From: Deinococcus marmoris
GTDB taxonomy: Bacteria; Deinococcota; Deinococci; Deinococcales; Deinococcaceae
Assembly (NCBI RefSeq): GCF_001949125.1
Contig: NZ_MSTI01000115.1
Span: forward strand, 79,799 to 143,798
Length of the DNA: 64,000 nt
Reading direction: 5' to 3'
The notes under the pieces are model-generated. The model saw nothing but the letters and a program-made list of their open reading frames with translations. It searched no databases and was not told the origin of the DNA. Every line of letters begins with the position of its first letter. Positions within the stretch are counted from its first letter, which is position 1. Made by a program: the position numbers and the translations under genes. Positions 7,960 to 17,341 of the stretch are shown piece after piece.

Positions 7960-8876
7960 GCCTGTCCTCCCTGGTGGGTTGCGCCGTCCTCGCCCAGCGT
8001 GTCTCGCCAGCGGTGCTGTGGCTCGAACCCCAGTTTCTCGCGGGCGTGGTCGATGCTCAGCAGCGTTTCAAAGTCCTTCAACGATTCCCGGAGGGGCACG
8101 CCCGGAAACACCTGCGCCATCAGCGTGCGCGAGGGCTGCGGCATGACGGTGTCGGCGGCGGCGATGATGAAGCTGCTGGCCCCCTGGAGCGGCGCGCTCA
8201 GCGCCAGACGGCAGGCCAGCGCGGCGTCCCGCTCGTCGATGTAGCCCCACAGATTCCACTTGCGCGCGTGGGGATCGGGCCAGGCCAGCTCCGGGAAACG
8301 GCGGTACTCCTCCGGCCCCAGGATGTTGGAGAAGCGCAGGGCCACGAAGGGAATACCCGAGTGACGCGCAAAATCCTCTGCCATCGTCTCGGTGACCACT
8401 TTACTCAGGGCATACGACGACTCGGGGTGTGGGTAATGCGCCTCGTCCACCGGGGCGTAGTGGGGCGGCACGTCGAAGGGCAGGCCCAGCGTGGTTTCAC
8501 TGGACGCCCAGACCACCCGGCCCAGACCGAGCATGGTGGCCGCCGTAAAGACGCTGTGGTTCATGGTCACGTTCTGCACGAAGGTGTGATGCGGGGCCTG
8601 AAGGTCCGGGGCGGGAATATTGGCCAGATGAACCACGCTGCCCGCACTGTGCATGACCTCCAGCGTCTGGCCCAGATCAGTCAGATCGGCGCGCAGAACG
8701 GCTTTCAAGGAGCCGGGGAATTCGCCCTCCGGTCTTGGGATTGGCTGGGTATCAACGGCGATAACCTCATAACCGTATTCCAGCAGATGTTTCAGGGCCG
8801 CGCGTCCGGCCCGGCCCGCCGCCCCCGTCAGGACCACTGGCCCCGCCGGAAGGGTCTGGGAGACGGCGCTCACCAC
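7956..8876 (-). CDS. NAD-dependent epimerase/dehydratase (extended SDR)
   Basis: This is a 306-residue SDR. It has the nucleotide-binding loop VVLTGAAGRAGRAAL, the acidic residue after strand 2 (VIAVDTQP), VHLANIP, and the catalytic pair in SSYALSKVV (YxxxK) following a serine-rich segment (VWASSETTLG). Members act on sugar nucleotides, uronates or related carbonyl compounds. It overlaps the upstream aldo-keto reductase by 7 bp and the downstream dehydrogenase by 4 bp, so the three proteins are translationally coupled and probably act in one pathway. The exact substrate is unknown. Confidence 0.85.
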   Translation of the reverse strand: MVSAVSQTLPAGPVVLTGAAGRAGRAALKHLLEYGYEVIAVDTQPIPRPEGEFPGSLKAVLRADLTDLGQTLEVMHSAGSVVHLANIPAPDLQAPHHTFVQNVTMNHSVFTAATMLGLGRVVWASSETTLGLPFDVPPHYAPVDEAHYPHPESSYALSKVVTETMAEDFARHSGIPFVALRFSNILGPEEYRRFPELAWPDPHARKWNLWGYIDERDAALACRLALSAPLQGASSFIIAAADTVMPQPSRTLMAQVFPGVPLRESLKDFETLLSIDHAREKLGFEPQHRWRDTLGEDGATHQGGQA

Positions 8877-9841
8877 GCGTAGGCTTCAGGGGCCTGTCCG
8901 CCGGGGCCGGGCCAGATGTCGTCCAGCTTTTTCAGGGTTTCGTCGCTCAGCTTGATGTCCAGCGCTCTGAGTGCGCCGTCCAGTTGCTCTGCCGTGCGCG
9001 GGCCGATGATCGGGGCGGTCACGGCGGGCTGGTGCAGCAGCCACGCCAGTGCCACGTCCGCCGGGGACTCTCCCAGCTCCCCACACAGCGCCTCGTACTG
9101 CTCCAGTTGTGGGCGGTGCTTGTCGATCTGCTTTTGCATGTTCTCGCCCGCGCGGCGGCCCTCGCTGGCCTTTTGCAAGGCACCGCCCAGCAGGCCGCCG
9201 CCCAGTGGACTCCAGGGAATCAGGCCCAGCCCCAGCGCCTGACAGGCCGGGATGACCTCCAGCTCGATGGTGCGCGCCGACAGGTTGTACAGGCTCTGCT
9301 CGGACACCAGACCCATGAAGTGGCGCTGGGCCGCCAGCGTGTTGGCTTGCGCGATGTTCCAGCCCGCAAAGTTGCTGCTGCCCACGTACAGCACCTTGCC
9401 CTCGCGCACCAGTTGTTCCATGGCCTGCCAGACCTCTTCCCAGGGCGTCGCGCGGTCAATGTGATGCATCTGGTACAGATCGATGTGATCGGTCTTCAGG
9501 CGGCGCAGGCTGTCCTCGCACGCCTTGCGGATGTGGTACGCCGAGAGTTTCTGATCGTTGGGGCCGTCGCCCATCTTGCCGTAGACCTTGGTGGCCAGCA
9601 CGATTTTATCGCGGTTGCCGGGGTTGCTTTCCAGCCAGCGTCCGACGATCTGCTCGGTCACGCCCTCGCCGGGCTGACGGCCATACACGTTGGCGGTGTC
9701 GAAGAAATTGACGCCCCGGTCCAGCGCCGCGTCCATGATGGCGTGGCTGTCCTGCTCGGTGGTTTCGGGGCCGAAGTTCATGGTGCCCAGACACAGGGGA
9801 CTGACTTTCAGGCCGGTGCGGCCCAGATGACGGTAATCCAT
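8870..9841 (-). CDS. Aldo-keto reductase
   Basis: This is a TIM-barrel NADPH-dependent oxidoreductase of 323 residues. The catalytic tetrad is visible: Asp and Tyr in FFDTANVYG, Lys in LATKVYG and His in YQMHHID. The C-terminal NADPH site is IGPRTAEQLDGAL. It resembles YajO and tas-type AKRs rather than a xylose reductase. It is the first gene of the operon with the two SDR genes, and its ATG has a good Shine-Dalgarno sequence (AAGGAGG). It therefore probably starts a conventional leadered mRNA. The carbonyl substrate cannot be deduced. Confidence 0.88.
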   Translation of the reverse strand: MDYRHLGRTGLKVSPLCLGTMNFGPETTEQDSHAIMDAALDRGVNFFDTANVYGRQPGEGVTEQIVGRWLESNPGNRDKIVLATKVYGKMGDGPNDQKLSAYHIRKACEDSLRRLKTDHIDLYQMHHIDRATPWEEVWQAMEQLVREGKVLYVGSSNFAGWNIAQANTLAAQRHFMGLVSEQSLYNLSARTIELEVIPACQALGLGLIPWSPLGGGLLGGALQKASEGRRAGENMQKQIDKHRPQLEQYEALCGELGESPADVALAWLLHQPAVTAPIIGPRTAEQLDGALRALDIKLSDETLKKLDDIWPGPGGQAPEAYAW

Positions 9842-10060
9842 AGTTGACGCCTCCTTGGGTTTTGCTCTGCCTCCGACGCTACACCCGCAGGCGCGGCGGC
9901 GTCATCTTGGCGCGGCCTTCATCTTTTTTGTGGGTTTTTGGTGGGACTGAAAGGTGAGGGATCAAACCGAGGCAGCCACCCCAGCATCCTGCAAAAAATA
10001 CAGACGGCCACCGAACTGAGTGGGCCGTCTGTCGAAAGAGATCATCCGCTCAACCCAGCT
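9842..10060 (-). terminator. Intergenic region with the terminator of the 10061-10648 gene
   Basis: The stem CAGACGGCC/GGCCGTCTG (10001-10031) is followed on the minus strand by a run of U (9993-9998). It terminates the hypothetical gene that ends at 10061. The remainder (9842-9990) holds the ribosome-binding site of the aldo-keto reductase and no recognisable gene. Confidence 0.75.
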
Positions 10061-10648
10061 TCAGTTGCTGTTTCCCGATCCGTCCGGTCCCGGTTCTGGC
10101 CGCACTTCCGATGCTCCGGGCGGTGTTTCGTGCGTGATCGTGCCCGCCTCATCGCTCCCAGTGGGCTGGCCGCCGATCAACTGGCGCAATTCCTCGATCA
10201 CGGCGCGTTCCTTATCGTTGACCTGCTCGCCGCCGAAGCCCAGGAATCCGCCTTCCTTGGCGGCCTCTGCGGTGCGCTGCGCCACCAGCATCAGCATCTC
10301 GCGGTAGGCGGAAGCGTCTTCTGCGCTGGTCTTGGCATTGACCAGCCACATGGCCTGACGCACACCTTCCAGGCTCTGGTTTTTCACGTCCTCGACATTG
10401 CGGGCGCGTTCCTGCTCCGGCGCTCTGGCGGCGGGCTGGCCCAGCAGATCGGCGGCCATCGCCTCCATCAGCGGGGTGCGGCTGTCCCTGCTCACGCTCT
10501 CGCGCACCGCGTTGGCAATGGCCTGCGCCTCGGCCAGCAGGCCCGTCAATCCGCTGGGACTGGCGGCCACCACTGCCGCGCCCGCCCGTCCGGGGCCAGT
10601 CATGACCTTGAACCACTCGTCTGCCGTGAAGTTGTCTTTAAGGCTCAT
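10061..10648 (-). CDS. Hypothetical protein
   Basis: This is a 195-residue soluble protein that I do not recognise. It is rich in Ala, Glu and Arg and mainly helical through residue 160 (for example EAQAIANAVRESV and SLEGVRQAMWLVNAKTS), then ends in a Pro-, Gly- and Ser-rich tail that is probably disordered. There is no signal peptide or membrane segment. TAAGCT lies 6 nt before the ATG, as expected for a leaderless transcript, and a terminator follows the gene. The overall look, a helical bundle with a glycine-rich loop (GGFLGFGGEQV), might suggest a stress or tellurium-resistance-like helper, but nothing firm can be said. Confidence 0.6.
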   Translation of the reverse strand: MSLKDNFTADEWFKVMTGPGRAGAAVVAASPSGLTGLLAEAQAIANAVRESVSRDSRTPLMEAMAADLLGQPAARAPEQERARNVEDVKNQSLEGVRQAMWLVNAKTSAEDASAYREMLMLVAQRTAEAAKEGGFLGFGGEQVNDKERAVIEELRQLIGGQPTGSDEAGTITHETPPGASEVRPEPGPDGSGNSN

Positions 10649-10691
10649 GCGCCCAGCTTAGAGCAGCGGCGTTTGGACCGGGAATGGGGCT

Positions 10692-10922
10692 TTACTCACG
10701 GGCCTTTACCTGATCCAGATTCAGGCGTATCCGCTCGGTGTCTTCGCGCACGCTGCGCTCGTCGGGCGCGAGGCCGTGGCTGCCAAACAGACCGCCAGCC
10801 GCGCGCATCCCGCCCAGCGCGTCGCCGCGCGGCTGGTCCGTGTCCACCAGCGGCCTGATCTTGAAGGCCAACACGATCAGGGCCACTGGCAGCACGATGA
10901 AGATCAGGACGGCGGTCCACAT
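10692..10922 (-). CDS. Small single-pass membrane protein
   Basis: This 76-residue protein has one N-terminal transmembrane helix (MWTAVLIFIVLPVALIVLAF) followed by a charged soluble tail (residues 25-76) ending in a probable amphipathic helix (ERIRLNLDQVKARE). I do not recognise the family. It lies between two other minus-strand genes, 43 bp upstream of the 195-residue hypothetical gene and 41 bp downstream of the HxlR regulator gene. It might be cotranscribed with the regulator because no terminator is visible between them. Confidence 0.55.
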   Translation of the reverse strand: MWTAVLIFIVLPVALIVLAFKIRPLVDTDQPRGDALGGMRAAGGLFGSHGLAPDERSVREDTERIRLNLDQVKARE

Positions 10923-10963
10923 AACTGGCTCAGCAGCCCTGCGCCATTAACAACGAGGGGCCA

Positions 10964-11353
10964 TTAACAACCCTGCGCCGAGACGACGCCCGGATGCCCT
11001 TCTTGCAGGTGGGCGCGGCCCCAGGTGTCGATGGCGTCGATGACGCTCTGCAACTCGCGGCCCACCGGGGTCAGGGTGTAGACACTGCGGGCCAGTTTGC
11101 CGTGCGTGTCCTCGGTGCGCTTGTCAATGATCTTCAGTGTTTCCAGGTGTTCCAGGCGCTGGGTCAGCGTGGCGCTGTTGCAGCCGCCCACCGCGCGGGC
11201 CAGCTCATTGAAGCCCTTCTCGCCGTCCAGCAGCGCGCGGACGATGTGCAGCACCCACTTCTCCTGCAACACGCCGATGGCCCGGTAGACCGGGCAAAAG
11301 CCCTTCTCGACTGCCGTGGCAGAGGGTCCGGGAGCGGAAAGTTCCGTGTTCAT
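10964..11353 (-). CDS. HxlR-family transcriptional regulator
   Basis: This is a 129-residue winged-helix regulator of the HxlR (DUF24) type. The hallmarks are an N-terminal Cys (GFCPVYRAIGVLQEKW), the helix-turn-helix GFNELARAVGGCNSATLTQR and a wing (SVYTLTPVGREL). In HypR and similar proteins that N-terminal Cys senses disulfide or electrophile stress and the regulator activates a neighbouring nitroreductase. Here too a nitroreductase gene starts divergently 88 bp away. TAGAAT sits 6 nt before the ATG, suggesting a leaderless message. An AGGATT(C)TACACC direct repeat occurs twice in the shared promoter region and may be its binding site. Confidence 0.88.
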   Translation of the reverse strand: MNTELSAPGPSATAVEKGFCPVYRAIGVLQEKWVLHIVRALLDGEKGFNELARAVGGCNSATLTQRLEHLETLKIIDKRTEDTHGKLARSVYTLTPVGRELQSVIDAIDTWGRAHLQEGHPGVVSAQGC

Positions 11354-11356
11354 GGT

Positions 11357-11403
11357 AGGATTCTACACCTAAACGCAAAATCAATTAAGCAGAGGATTAC
11401 ACC
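11357..11403. promoter_or_regulatory. Direct repeats in the HxlR/nitroreductase promoter region
   Basis: AGGATTCTACACC (11357-11369) and AGGATTACACC (11393-11403) are near-identical direct repeats. The first covers the -10 box of the regulator gene and the second ends just upstream of the nitroreductase -35 box. These are plausible HxlR protein sites for autoregulation and for control of the nitroreductase. Confidence 0.4.
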
Positions 11404-11405
11404 GC

Positions 11406-11434
11406 TTGACATTTTAAACCGGTGGGCGTAATGT
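11406..11434 (+). promoter_or_regulatory. Promoter of the nitroreductase gene
   Basis: TTGACA (11406-11411), a 17-bp spacer and TAATGT (11429-11434) are followed 7 nt later by the ATG at 11442. The transcript is therefore expected to start at or next to the start codon (leaderless). Confidence 0.75.
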
Positions 11435-11441
11435 TCCAGAC

Positions 11442-12077
11442 ATGACCGCTACCCTGACCCAGCCCCAGACCGTCGCCCCCCTCACCGTTGCCGAGGCCAT
11501 CGAAACCCGCCGCAGCATCCGCAAGTTCGTGCAGGAACCCATGAATCAGGGCGATCTGCACGAGATCCTGCGCCTCGCCAGCCTGGCCCCCAGCGCCTGG
11601 AACGCCCAGACCTGGCGCTTCGCCGTGGTCCAGACCGCCGAGATCAAGGAACAGCTCCAGGCTGCCGCCTACGGTCAGCCCCAGATCGGCAGCGCGCCCG
11701 CCGTGATCGTGGTCTACAGCGACATGGAAGACACCCTGAACACCGTGGAAGAGACCGCTCACCCCGGCATGGGTGACGAGGGCCGCGCCGGACAGCGCAA
11801 GACCTTCGACGGCGCTTTCGGCGGTCAGGACGTGGCCCAGCGCGGCCAGTGGGGCTTATCGCAGGCCAACATCGCCTTCGGCTTCCTGATGCTGGCGGCG
11901 CGCGGCCTGGGCTACGACACCGTCCCCATGCTGGGCTTCGATCCCGCCAAGGTGCGCGAGGTGCTGGGCCTGCCCGAACACGTCCAGTTCGCCGGATTGC
12001 TGCCCATCGGCAAGCGCGCCGAGGACGGCTTCCCGCACCACCGCCACGGCGTCGAGCGCGTCACCAAGTTCTACTGA
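11442..12077 (+). CDS. Nitroreductase-family FMN oxidoreductase
   Basis: This is a 211-residue flavoprotein. The FMN-binding start ETRRSIRKF, the segment [16 protein letters not shown] and the C-terminal region [15 protein letters not shown] followed by LPIGKRAED are typical of the NAD(P)H-dependent nitroreductase/quinone reductase family. Members reduce quinones, nitro compounds or other electrophiles. Divergent transcription from an HxlR gene with a sensor Cys resembles hypR-hypO of Bacillus (hypochlorite and disulfide stress), so an oxidative or electrophile-stress role is likely. Its terminator (12230-12256) is separated from the stop codon by an inserted 133-bp repeat. Confidence 0.9.
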   Translation: MTATLTQPQTVAPLTVAEAIETRRSIRKFVQEPMNQGDLHEILRLASLAPSAWNAQTWRFAVVQTAEIKEQLQAAAYGQPQIGSAPAVIVVYSDMEDTLNTVEETAHPGMGDEGRAGQRKTFDGAFGGQDVAQRGQWGLSQANIAFGFLMLAARGLGYDTVPMLGFDPAKVREVLGLPEHVQFAGLLPIGKRAEDGFPHHRHGVERVTKFY

Positions 12078-12092
12078 AGTCCTGAAGTCTGA

Positions 12093-12225
12093 TACGGACT
12101 CCGATTGAAAGGTGTTGAAACGCCTGGAAATCCGAGCAGAGCGAGAAGGAGAAAAACGGGTTCCGGGCGTGGAGTGCAGGAATCGGCGCTGTCCCGATTT
12201 CTGCGCGAAACAGACGGAATCCGTA
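12093..12225. mobile_element. 133-bp MITE-like repeat, copy 3
   Basis: The same 133-bp element as 90-222, in reverse orientation. Its ends are TACGGACTCCG and CGGAATCCGTA, and it is flanked by TGA at 12090-12092 and 12226-12228. It sits between the nitroreductase stop codon and that gene's terminator, so every full-length nitroreductase transcript carries the element in its 3' untranslated region. (The numbering of copies is by discovery: copy 2 is at 51868, copy 4 at 31780.). Confidence 0.85.
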
Positions 12226-12229
12226 TGAG

Positions 12230-12256
12230 CCGCCCTCCGAAGTGGGGGCGGTTTTT
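12230..12256 (+). terminator. Rho-independent terminator after the nitroreductase gene
   Basis: The stem CCGCCC/GGGCGG is followed by TTTTT (12252-12256). It lies 150 bp after the nitroreductase stop codon, and 133 bp of that distance is the inserted repeat. Confidence 0.8.
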
Positions 12257-12304
12257 GTGGGCTGTGGGTTTGATGGAGGCTGACTACATCCGCCTCTTTG
12301 CCTA

Positions 12305-12333
12305 TTGACGTAATTTGTTCTGGGAATTACATT
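12305..12333 (+). promoter_or_regulatory. Promoter with inverted repeat upstream of the MFS gene
   Basis: TTGACG (12305-12310), a 17-bp spacer and TACATT (12328-12333) form a promoter. GTAATT (12310-12315) and AATTAC (12325-12330) form perfect 6-bp inverted arms within it, so a dimeric repressor could bind here. An 86-nt leader precedes the MFS start codon. Confidence 0.45.
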
Positions 12334-12419
12334 CAACCCGAAACTCTGCGTGAGTCGCGTCCAATCTCATGCCTGCTCTCCTGTCATAAGAAGCCCTCCT
12401 CCCCCAAGAAGGTCATGTC

Positions 12420-13658
<1,239 letters not shown>

Positions 13659-13752
13659 GATTTGCCTGTAACTGAGTCTTGCCTACAGATGAAGAGAGCC
13701 TCCCCATTCCTCTTGTCTATGCGCGGCCCGGCTGCGACAGACTGAGGGCGAT

Positions 13753-14254
13753 GTGGCGGCAAGCAAAGTGAGACTGATCTTGATGGGCGTGTCCGGCAGT
13801 GGCAAAACTACGCTGGGGCAGGACTTGGCGGCCCGCACCGGCTGGCCGTTTTTGGACGGCGACGACTTCCATACCCCGGAGGCCAGGGCAAAAATGGCCG
13901 CCGGGCTGGGCCTGAGTGACGAGGACCGTCAGCCGTGGCTGGAACGGTTGCGTGGCGCTTTGCTGGCACGCCCTGAGGTGATCCTGGCGTGTTCCTCGCT
14001 GCGCCACAGCTACCGCGACGTGCTGCGCGTGCCGGACGCCCGTTTCGTGTTTCTGAACGTGCCACCGTCGCTGCTGCTTTCGCGCCTGCAAGAGCGTGGC
14101 AACCACTACGCGCACGCCGATCTGCTGCCCTCGCAGTTGCAGACGCTGGAGCCGCCGGACCGGGCAGAAGCCGATGTGCTGACCCTGCACGTCACGGCCC
14201 AGGACTCGTCCGCCGATCTGACGCGCCTGACGCTGTCCGCCCTGGGAATTGCCG

Positions 14255-14265
<11 letters not shown>
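13753..14265 (+). CDS. gntK: Gluconokinase
   Basis: This is a P-loop kinase of 170 residues. [16 protein letters not shown] is the Walker A segment, [14 protein letters not shown] the substrate-binding stretch, and [18 protein letters not shown] the conserved LK/R-YRD region of gluconate kinases. It phosphorylates gluconate to 6-phosphogluconate, feeding the pentose phosphate pathway. The start is GTG at 13753 because an ATG two bases earlier is out of frame. Its last 11 bp overlap the DUF2256 gene, which itself overlaps uvsE, so the three genes form a tight cluster. No gluconate transporter is nearby. Confidence 0.88.
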
Positions 14266-14430
<165 letters not shown>

Positions 14431-14434
<4 letters not shown>

Positions 14435-15318
14435 CCGCCCCCGCTTACGGTCTGGTCTGCATGACCGTGGGGCCAGAGGTTCGATTCCGCACCGTGACCC
14501 TCAGCCGCTACCGGGCGCTGTCGCCCTCCGAGCGCGAGGCCAAGCTGCTGGACCTCTACACCGACAACATCTCCAGATTGCGCGGCGCTGCCGACTTCTG
14601 CGCGGCGCGCGGCATCCGCCTGTACCGCATGAGCGCCAGCCTCTTTCCCATGCTGGACCTGATCGGCGACGAGACCGGAGAGGCAGTGCTGACCTCGCTG
14701 GCTGGGCAATTGCGAGAGGCTGGGCAGGCGTTCGTGGACCGGAAAATTCGCGTACTGATGCACCCCGAACAGTTCATCGTCCTGAACAGCGACACCCCGG
14801 ATGTGCGCGTCCGCAGCGTTCACGCCCTGAACTCACACGCCCGCGTCATGGACGGCATGGGGCTGGAGCGCAGTCCCTGGAATCTGCTGCTGCTGCACGG
14901 CGGTAAGGGGGGCCGCGCCGCCGAATTGCAGGCGGTCATTCCCGATCTGCCCGACGCTGCCCGCCTGCGCCTGGGCCTGGAAAACGACGAGTACGCCTAC
15001 GGCCCCGCCGACCTGTTGCCCGTCTGCGAGGCCACGGGCGTGCCGCTGGTCTACGACGGCCACCATCACGTCATCCACGACAGGCTGCCCGATCAGGACG
15101 ATCCCGCCGTGCGCGAATGGGTGCTGAAAGCCCGCGCCACCTGGACCCCGCCCGACTGGCAGGTGGTCCACCTGTCCAACGGCATCGACAGTCCGCAGGA
15201 CCGCCGCCACAGTCACCTGATCACGCACCTGCCCGCCGCCTTTGCCGATGTGCCCTGGATCGAGGTGGAGGCCAAGGGCAAGGAGGAGGCGGTGGGGGGG
15301 CTGATGGGAGGAGCTTGA
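14431..15318 (+). CDS. uvsE: UV damage endonuclease UvsE
   Basis: This TIM-barrel nuclease of 295 residues nicks DNA immediately 5' of UV photoproducts and starts an alternative excision-repair pathway, as established for Deinococcus and Schizosaccharomyces. Visible metal-site elements are [40 protein letters not shown] and [11 protein letters not shown] with the active-site Lys region. The start is GTG at 14431, overlapping the DUF2256 stop as GTGA; a longer frame back to 14404 would run deeper into that gene. It is somewhat shorter than the best-known Deinococcus homologue. The gene follows gntK and DUF2256 in one cluster and has no terminator before it. Confidence 0.92.
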
Positions 15319-15388
15319 AGGGTTGGAATTTCCCCTCCCATTCCCCGTCCTACGGTCACTTCCTGTCCCACGCGCTAGCCTACGCGGC

Positions 15389-15931
15389 GTGAACGTCGTC
15401 GTCTTCGATCTGGAAACCACGGGCCTCTCGCCGGAGCGCGACGCCATCGTGGAAATCGGCGCGGTGCGGGTGGTGGATGGCCGCATCGAGGAAACGCAGA
15501 AATATGAAACGCTCGTCAAGCCCGTCGGCGACTTCGGCCAGCCGCTGCTGATTCCCTGGCGCGTGGAGCGCATTCACGGCATCAGCAACGAGATGGTCCG
15601 CCACGCCCCCACCATGACCGAGGTGCTGCCCGAATTTCTGGAGTTCGTGGGAGATTCCGCCGTGGTGGCGCACAACATCGGTTTCGACAGCGGCTTTATG
15701 CGGGCCAACGCCCAGCGCCAGGGTCTGGTCTGGAAACCGGCGGCGGAACACTGCACCGTGCAGCTTTCCCGCCGCGCTTTCCCGCGCGAACGCGCCCACA
15801 ACCTGACCGTGCTGGCCGAGAGGCTGGGCCTGAGCTTTGCCCCCGGCGGACGCCACCGCAGCTACGGCGACGTGCAGGTAACGGCGCAGGCATATCTGCG
15901 CCTGCTGGAAATGCTGAAGGTGGGGGCGTAG
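15389..15931 (+). CDS. DnaQ-like 3'-5' exonuclease
   Basis: This is a DEDDh exonuclease of 180 residues. Exo I is [15 protein letters not shown] (Asp and Glu), Exo II is [13 protein letters not shown], and Exo III is [14 protein letters not shown] with the His and Asp. It resembles the proofreading epsilon subunit of DNA polymerase III and stand-alone DnaQ homologues. The start is GTG at 15389, 7 nt after TAGCCT, a leaderless pattern; an ATG at 15323 would add 22 residues unlike the family. It follows uvsE, suggesting a DNA-repair neighbourhood, though it appears to have its own promoter. Confidence 0.85.
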   Translation: MNVVVFDLETTGLSPERDAIVEIGAVRVVDGRIEETQKYETLVKPVGDFGQPLLIPWRVERIHGISNEMVRHAPTMTEVLPEFLEFVGDSAVVAHNIGFDSGFMRANAQRQGLVWKPAAEHCTVQLSRRAFPRERAHNLTVLAERLGLSFAPGGRHRSYGDVQVTAQAYLRLLEMLKVGA

Positions 15932-15960
15932 GGGCAAAGGAACGCTCTGCCCCCTCCCGT

Positions 15961-17196
15961 CTATTGCGGAGCCTGCACCAGTCCCAGCCCCACATCCAGT
16001 TTGTCCACGCCCGCGATCAGCGGCCTGCGCGTGGCGCTGCCCTTCAGAGCGGTTTCGATGGTGTTGCGGGTCAGATCACCCGAATCGATCAGCGACTGGA
16101 ACCACAGCGCGGCCACCCCAGCGACATGCGGCGTCGCCATGCTGGTGCCGCTGTAGGCCACCAGCCCCCCGCCCAGTTTGGCCGAGGTCACATTCACGCC
16201 GGGGCCGCTCAGGGTTGCTCCGGTATTGGAAAATGGCGCGACGGTCAGGCCCGCGTCTGGTTTGTTTCCGCTTCCCAGTCCCACTGCCGCCACCGAGATA
16301 AAGCCGTCGGAGGTTGCGGGCGGCGCGACGCCCACCTCCCAGTCGGGGTTCTGCTGGCGGCGGCTCTCGTTGCCTGCTGCGGCGATCAGCAGCGTGGGCG
16401 TGGTGTCTCCGCCGTAGCTGCGGGCGTAGGCGGCCAGCGCGCCAAACAGGTTGAGGTTGGCCCGGTAGTCCAGCAGCGCCTGAGAGGTGGCCAGTTCGGC
16501 GGGCAGGCCGCGCTTGATCAGCTCGGCCACCAGCCCCGGAAAGTCCATGCCCAGCGACATGCTGACCACATGCGCGCCCTCCTGCACCGCCCAGGCCAGC
16601 GCCCGCGCGATACCCTCGCTGCTGCCGCTGCCGTCTGCGCCCAGCACCCGCCCGATCAGCGCGCGTTCCACGCCGGGGGCCACGCCGATACGCTGGCCTG
16701 CCACATCCCGTCCAAAAACTGTTCCGGCGCAGTGGGTGCCGTGGCCCTCGGCATCCACGCCACCGTCGGCGTCACCCTCTGCCAGCGTGAAGTCGCGCCG
16801 CACCAGATTCACGCCCGCGAAGGCCGGATGCTCCGGGTCGATGCCGGTGTCCAGAATGGCGACGGTCACACCCTTGCCATTCTGCGGGCTGCTGTCAGCC
16901 CTAACCGCCTGCACGCCCCAGGTGGGTCCAGTGGCGCTCGCATCGGCCTCCGCACGACTGACCGGGCGGATCAGGCGCATGGGAATGCTGGGGGCGGCCA
17001 TCTGCACGCCCCTTTCCTGAAGCAGATCAGGGAGTTCGCGGTGATCCAGGGTTGCCACTTCCAGGGTCATGGCGGGCGCATGAGCCGACTCCGCATTTGC
17101 CCCCGCACGCGGCGCGAGCGCGCTGCTTTCCCCGGCCCTGACCTGGCCCTGACCCTCGCCGCCCTGCCGCCACACGATGAACCGGTCTTTCTTCAT
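15961..17196 (-). CDS. Subtilisin-like serine protease (S8)
   Basis: This is a 411-residue peptidase with the full catalytic triad: Asp in VAILDTGIDPEHP, His in GHGTHCAGTVFG and Ser in GTSMATPHVAGVAA, with the oxyanion Asn in IAAAGNES. About 110 residues precede the catalytic domain and may act as a pro-region. The N-terminus (MKKDRFIVWRQG) is not a signal peptide, so an intracellular or atypically exported location is likely. A GGGGAGG ribosome-binding site and a promoter with 18-bp spacing lie upstream. No inhibitor or maturation gene is adjacent. Confidence 0.9.
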   Translation of the reverse strand: MKKDRFIVWRQGGEGQGQVRAGESSALAPRAGANAESAHAPAMTLEVATLDHRELPDLLQERGVQMAAPSIPMRLIRPVSRAEADASATGPTWGVQAVRADSSPQNGKGVTVAILDTGIDPEHPAFAGVNLVRRDFTLAEGDADGGVDAEGHGTHCAGTVFGRDVAGQRIGVAPGVERALIGRVLGADGSGSSEGIARALAWAVQEGAHVVSMSLGMDFPGLVAELIKRGLPAELATSQALLDYRANLNLFGALAAYARSYGGDTTPTLLIAAAGNESRRQQNPDWEVGVAPPATSDGFISVAAVGLGSGNKPDAGLTVAPFSNTGATLSGPGVNVTSAKLGGGLVAYSGTSMATPHVAGVAALWFQSLIDSGDLTRNTIETALKGSATRRPLIAGVDKLDVGLGLVQAPQ

Positions 17197-17235
17197 GCCG
17201 CCCTCCCCAGAACCGCGAATGGCGGTCTGAGGAAC

Positions 17236-17265
17236 AGTTTAAACCCAGAAATATAATTCTGTCAT
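17236..17265 (-). promoter_or_regulatory. Promoter of the subtilase gene
   Basis: On the minus strand ATGACA (17260-17265), an 18-bp spacer and TAAACT (17236-17241) precede the gene, leaving an untranslated leader of about 32 nt with a GGAGG site. The surrounding 17197-17341 is noticeably AT-richer than the genes and contains no ORF of note. Confidence 0.55.
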
Positions 17266-17341
17266 GAGCTTTTCTATGCGGGTATATTCTGTTTTTGGCG
17301 AATCATTTAGCATCTTCTGCCTTCAGGCTTTCAGACCCTTC

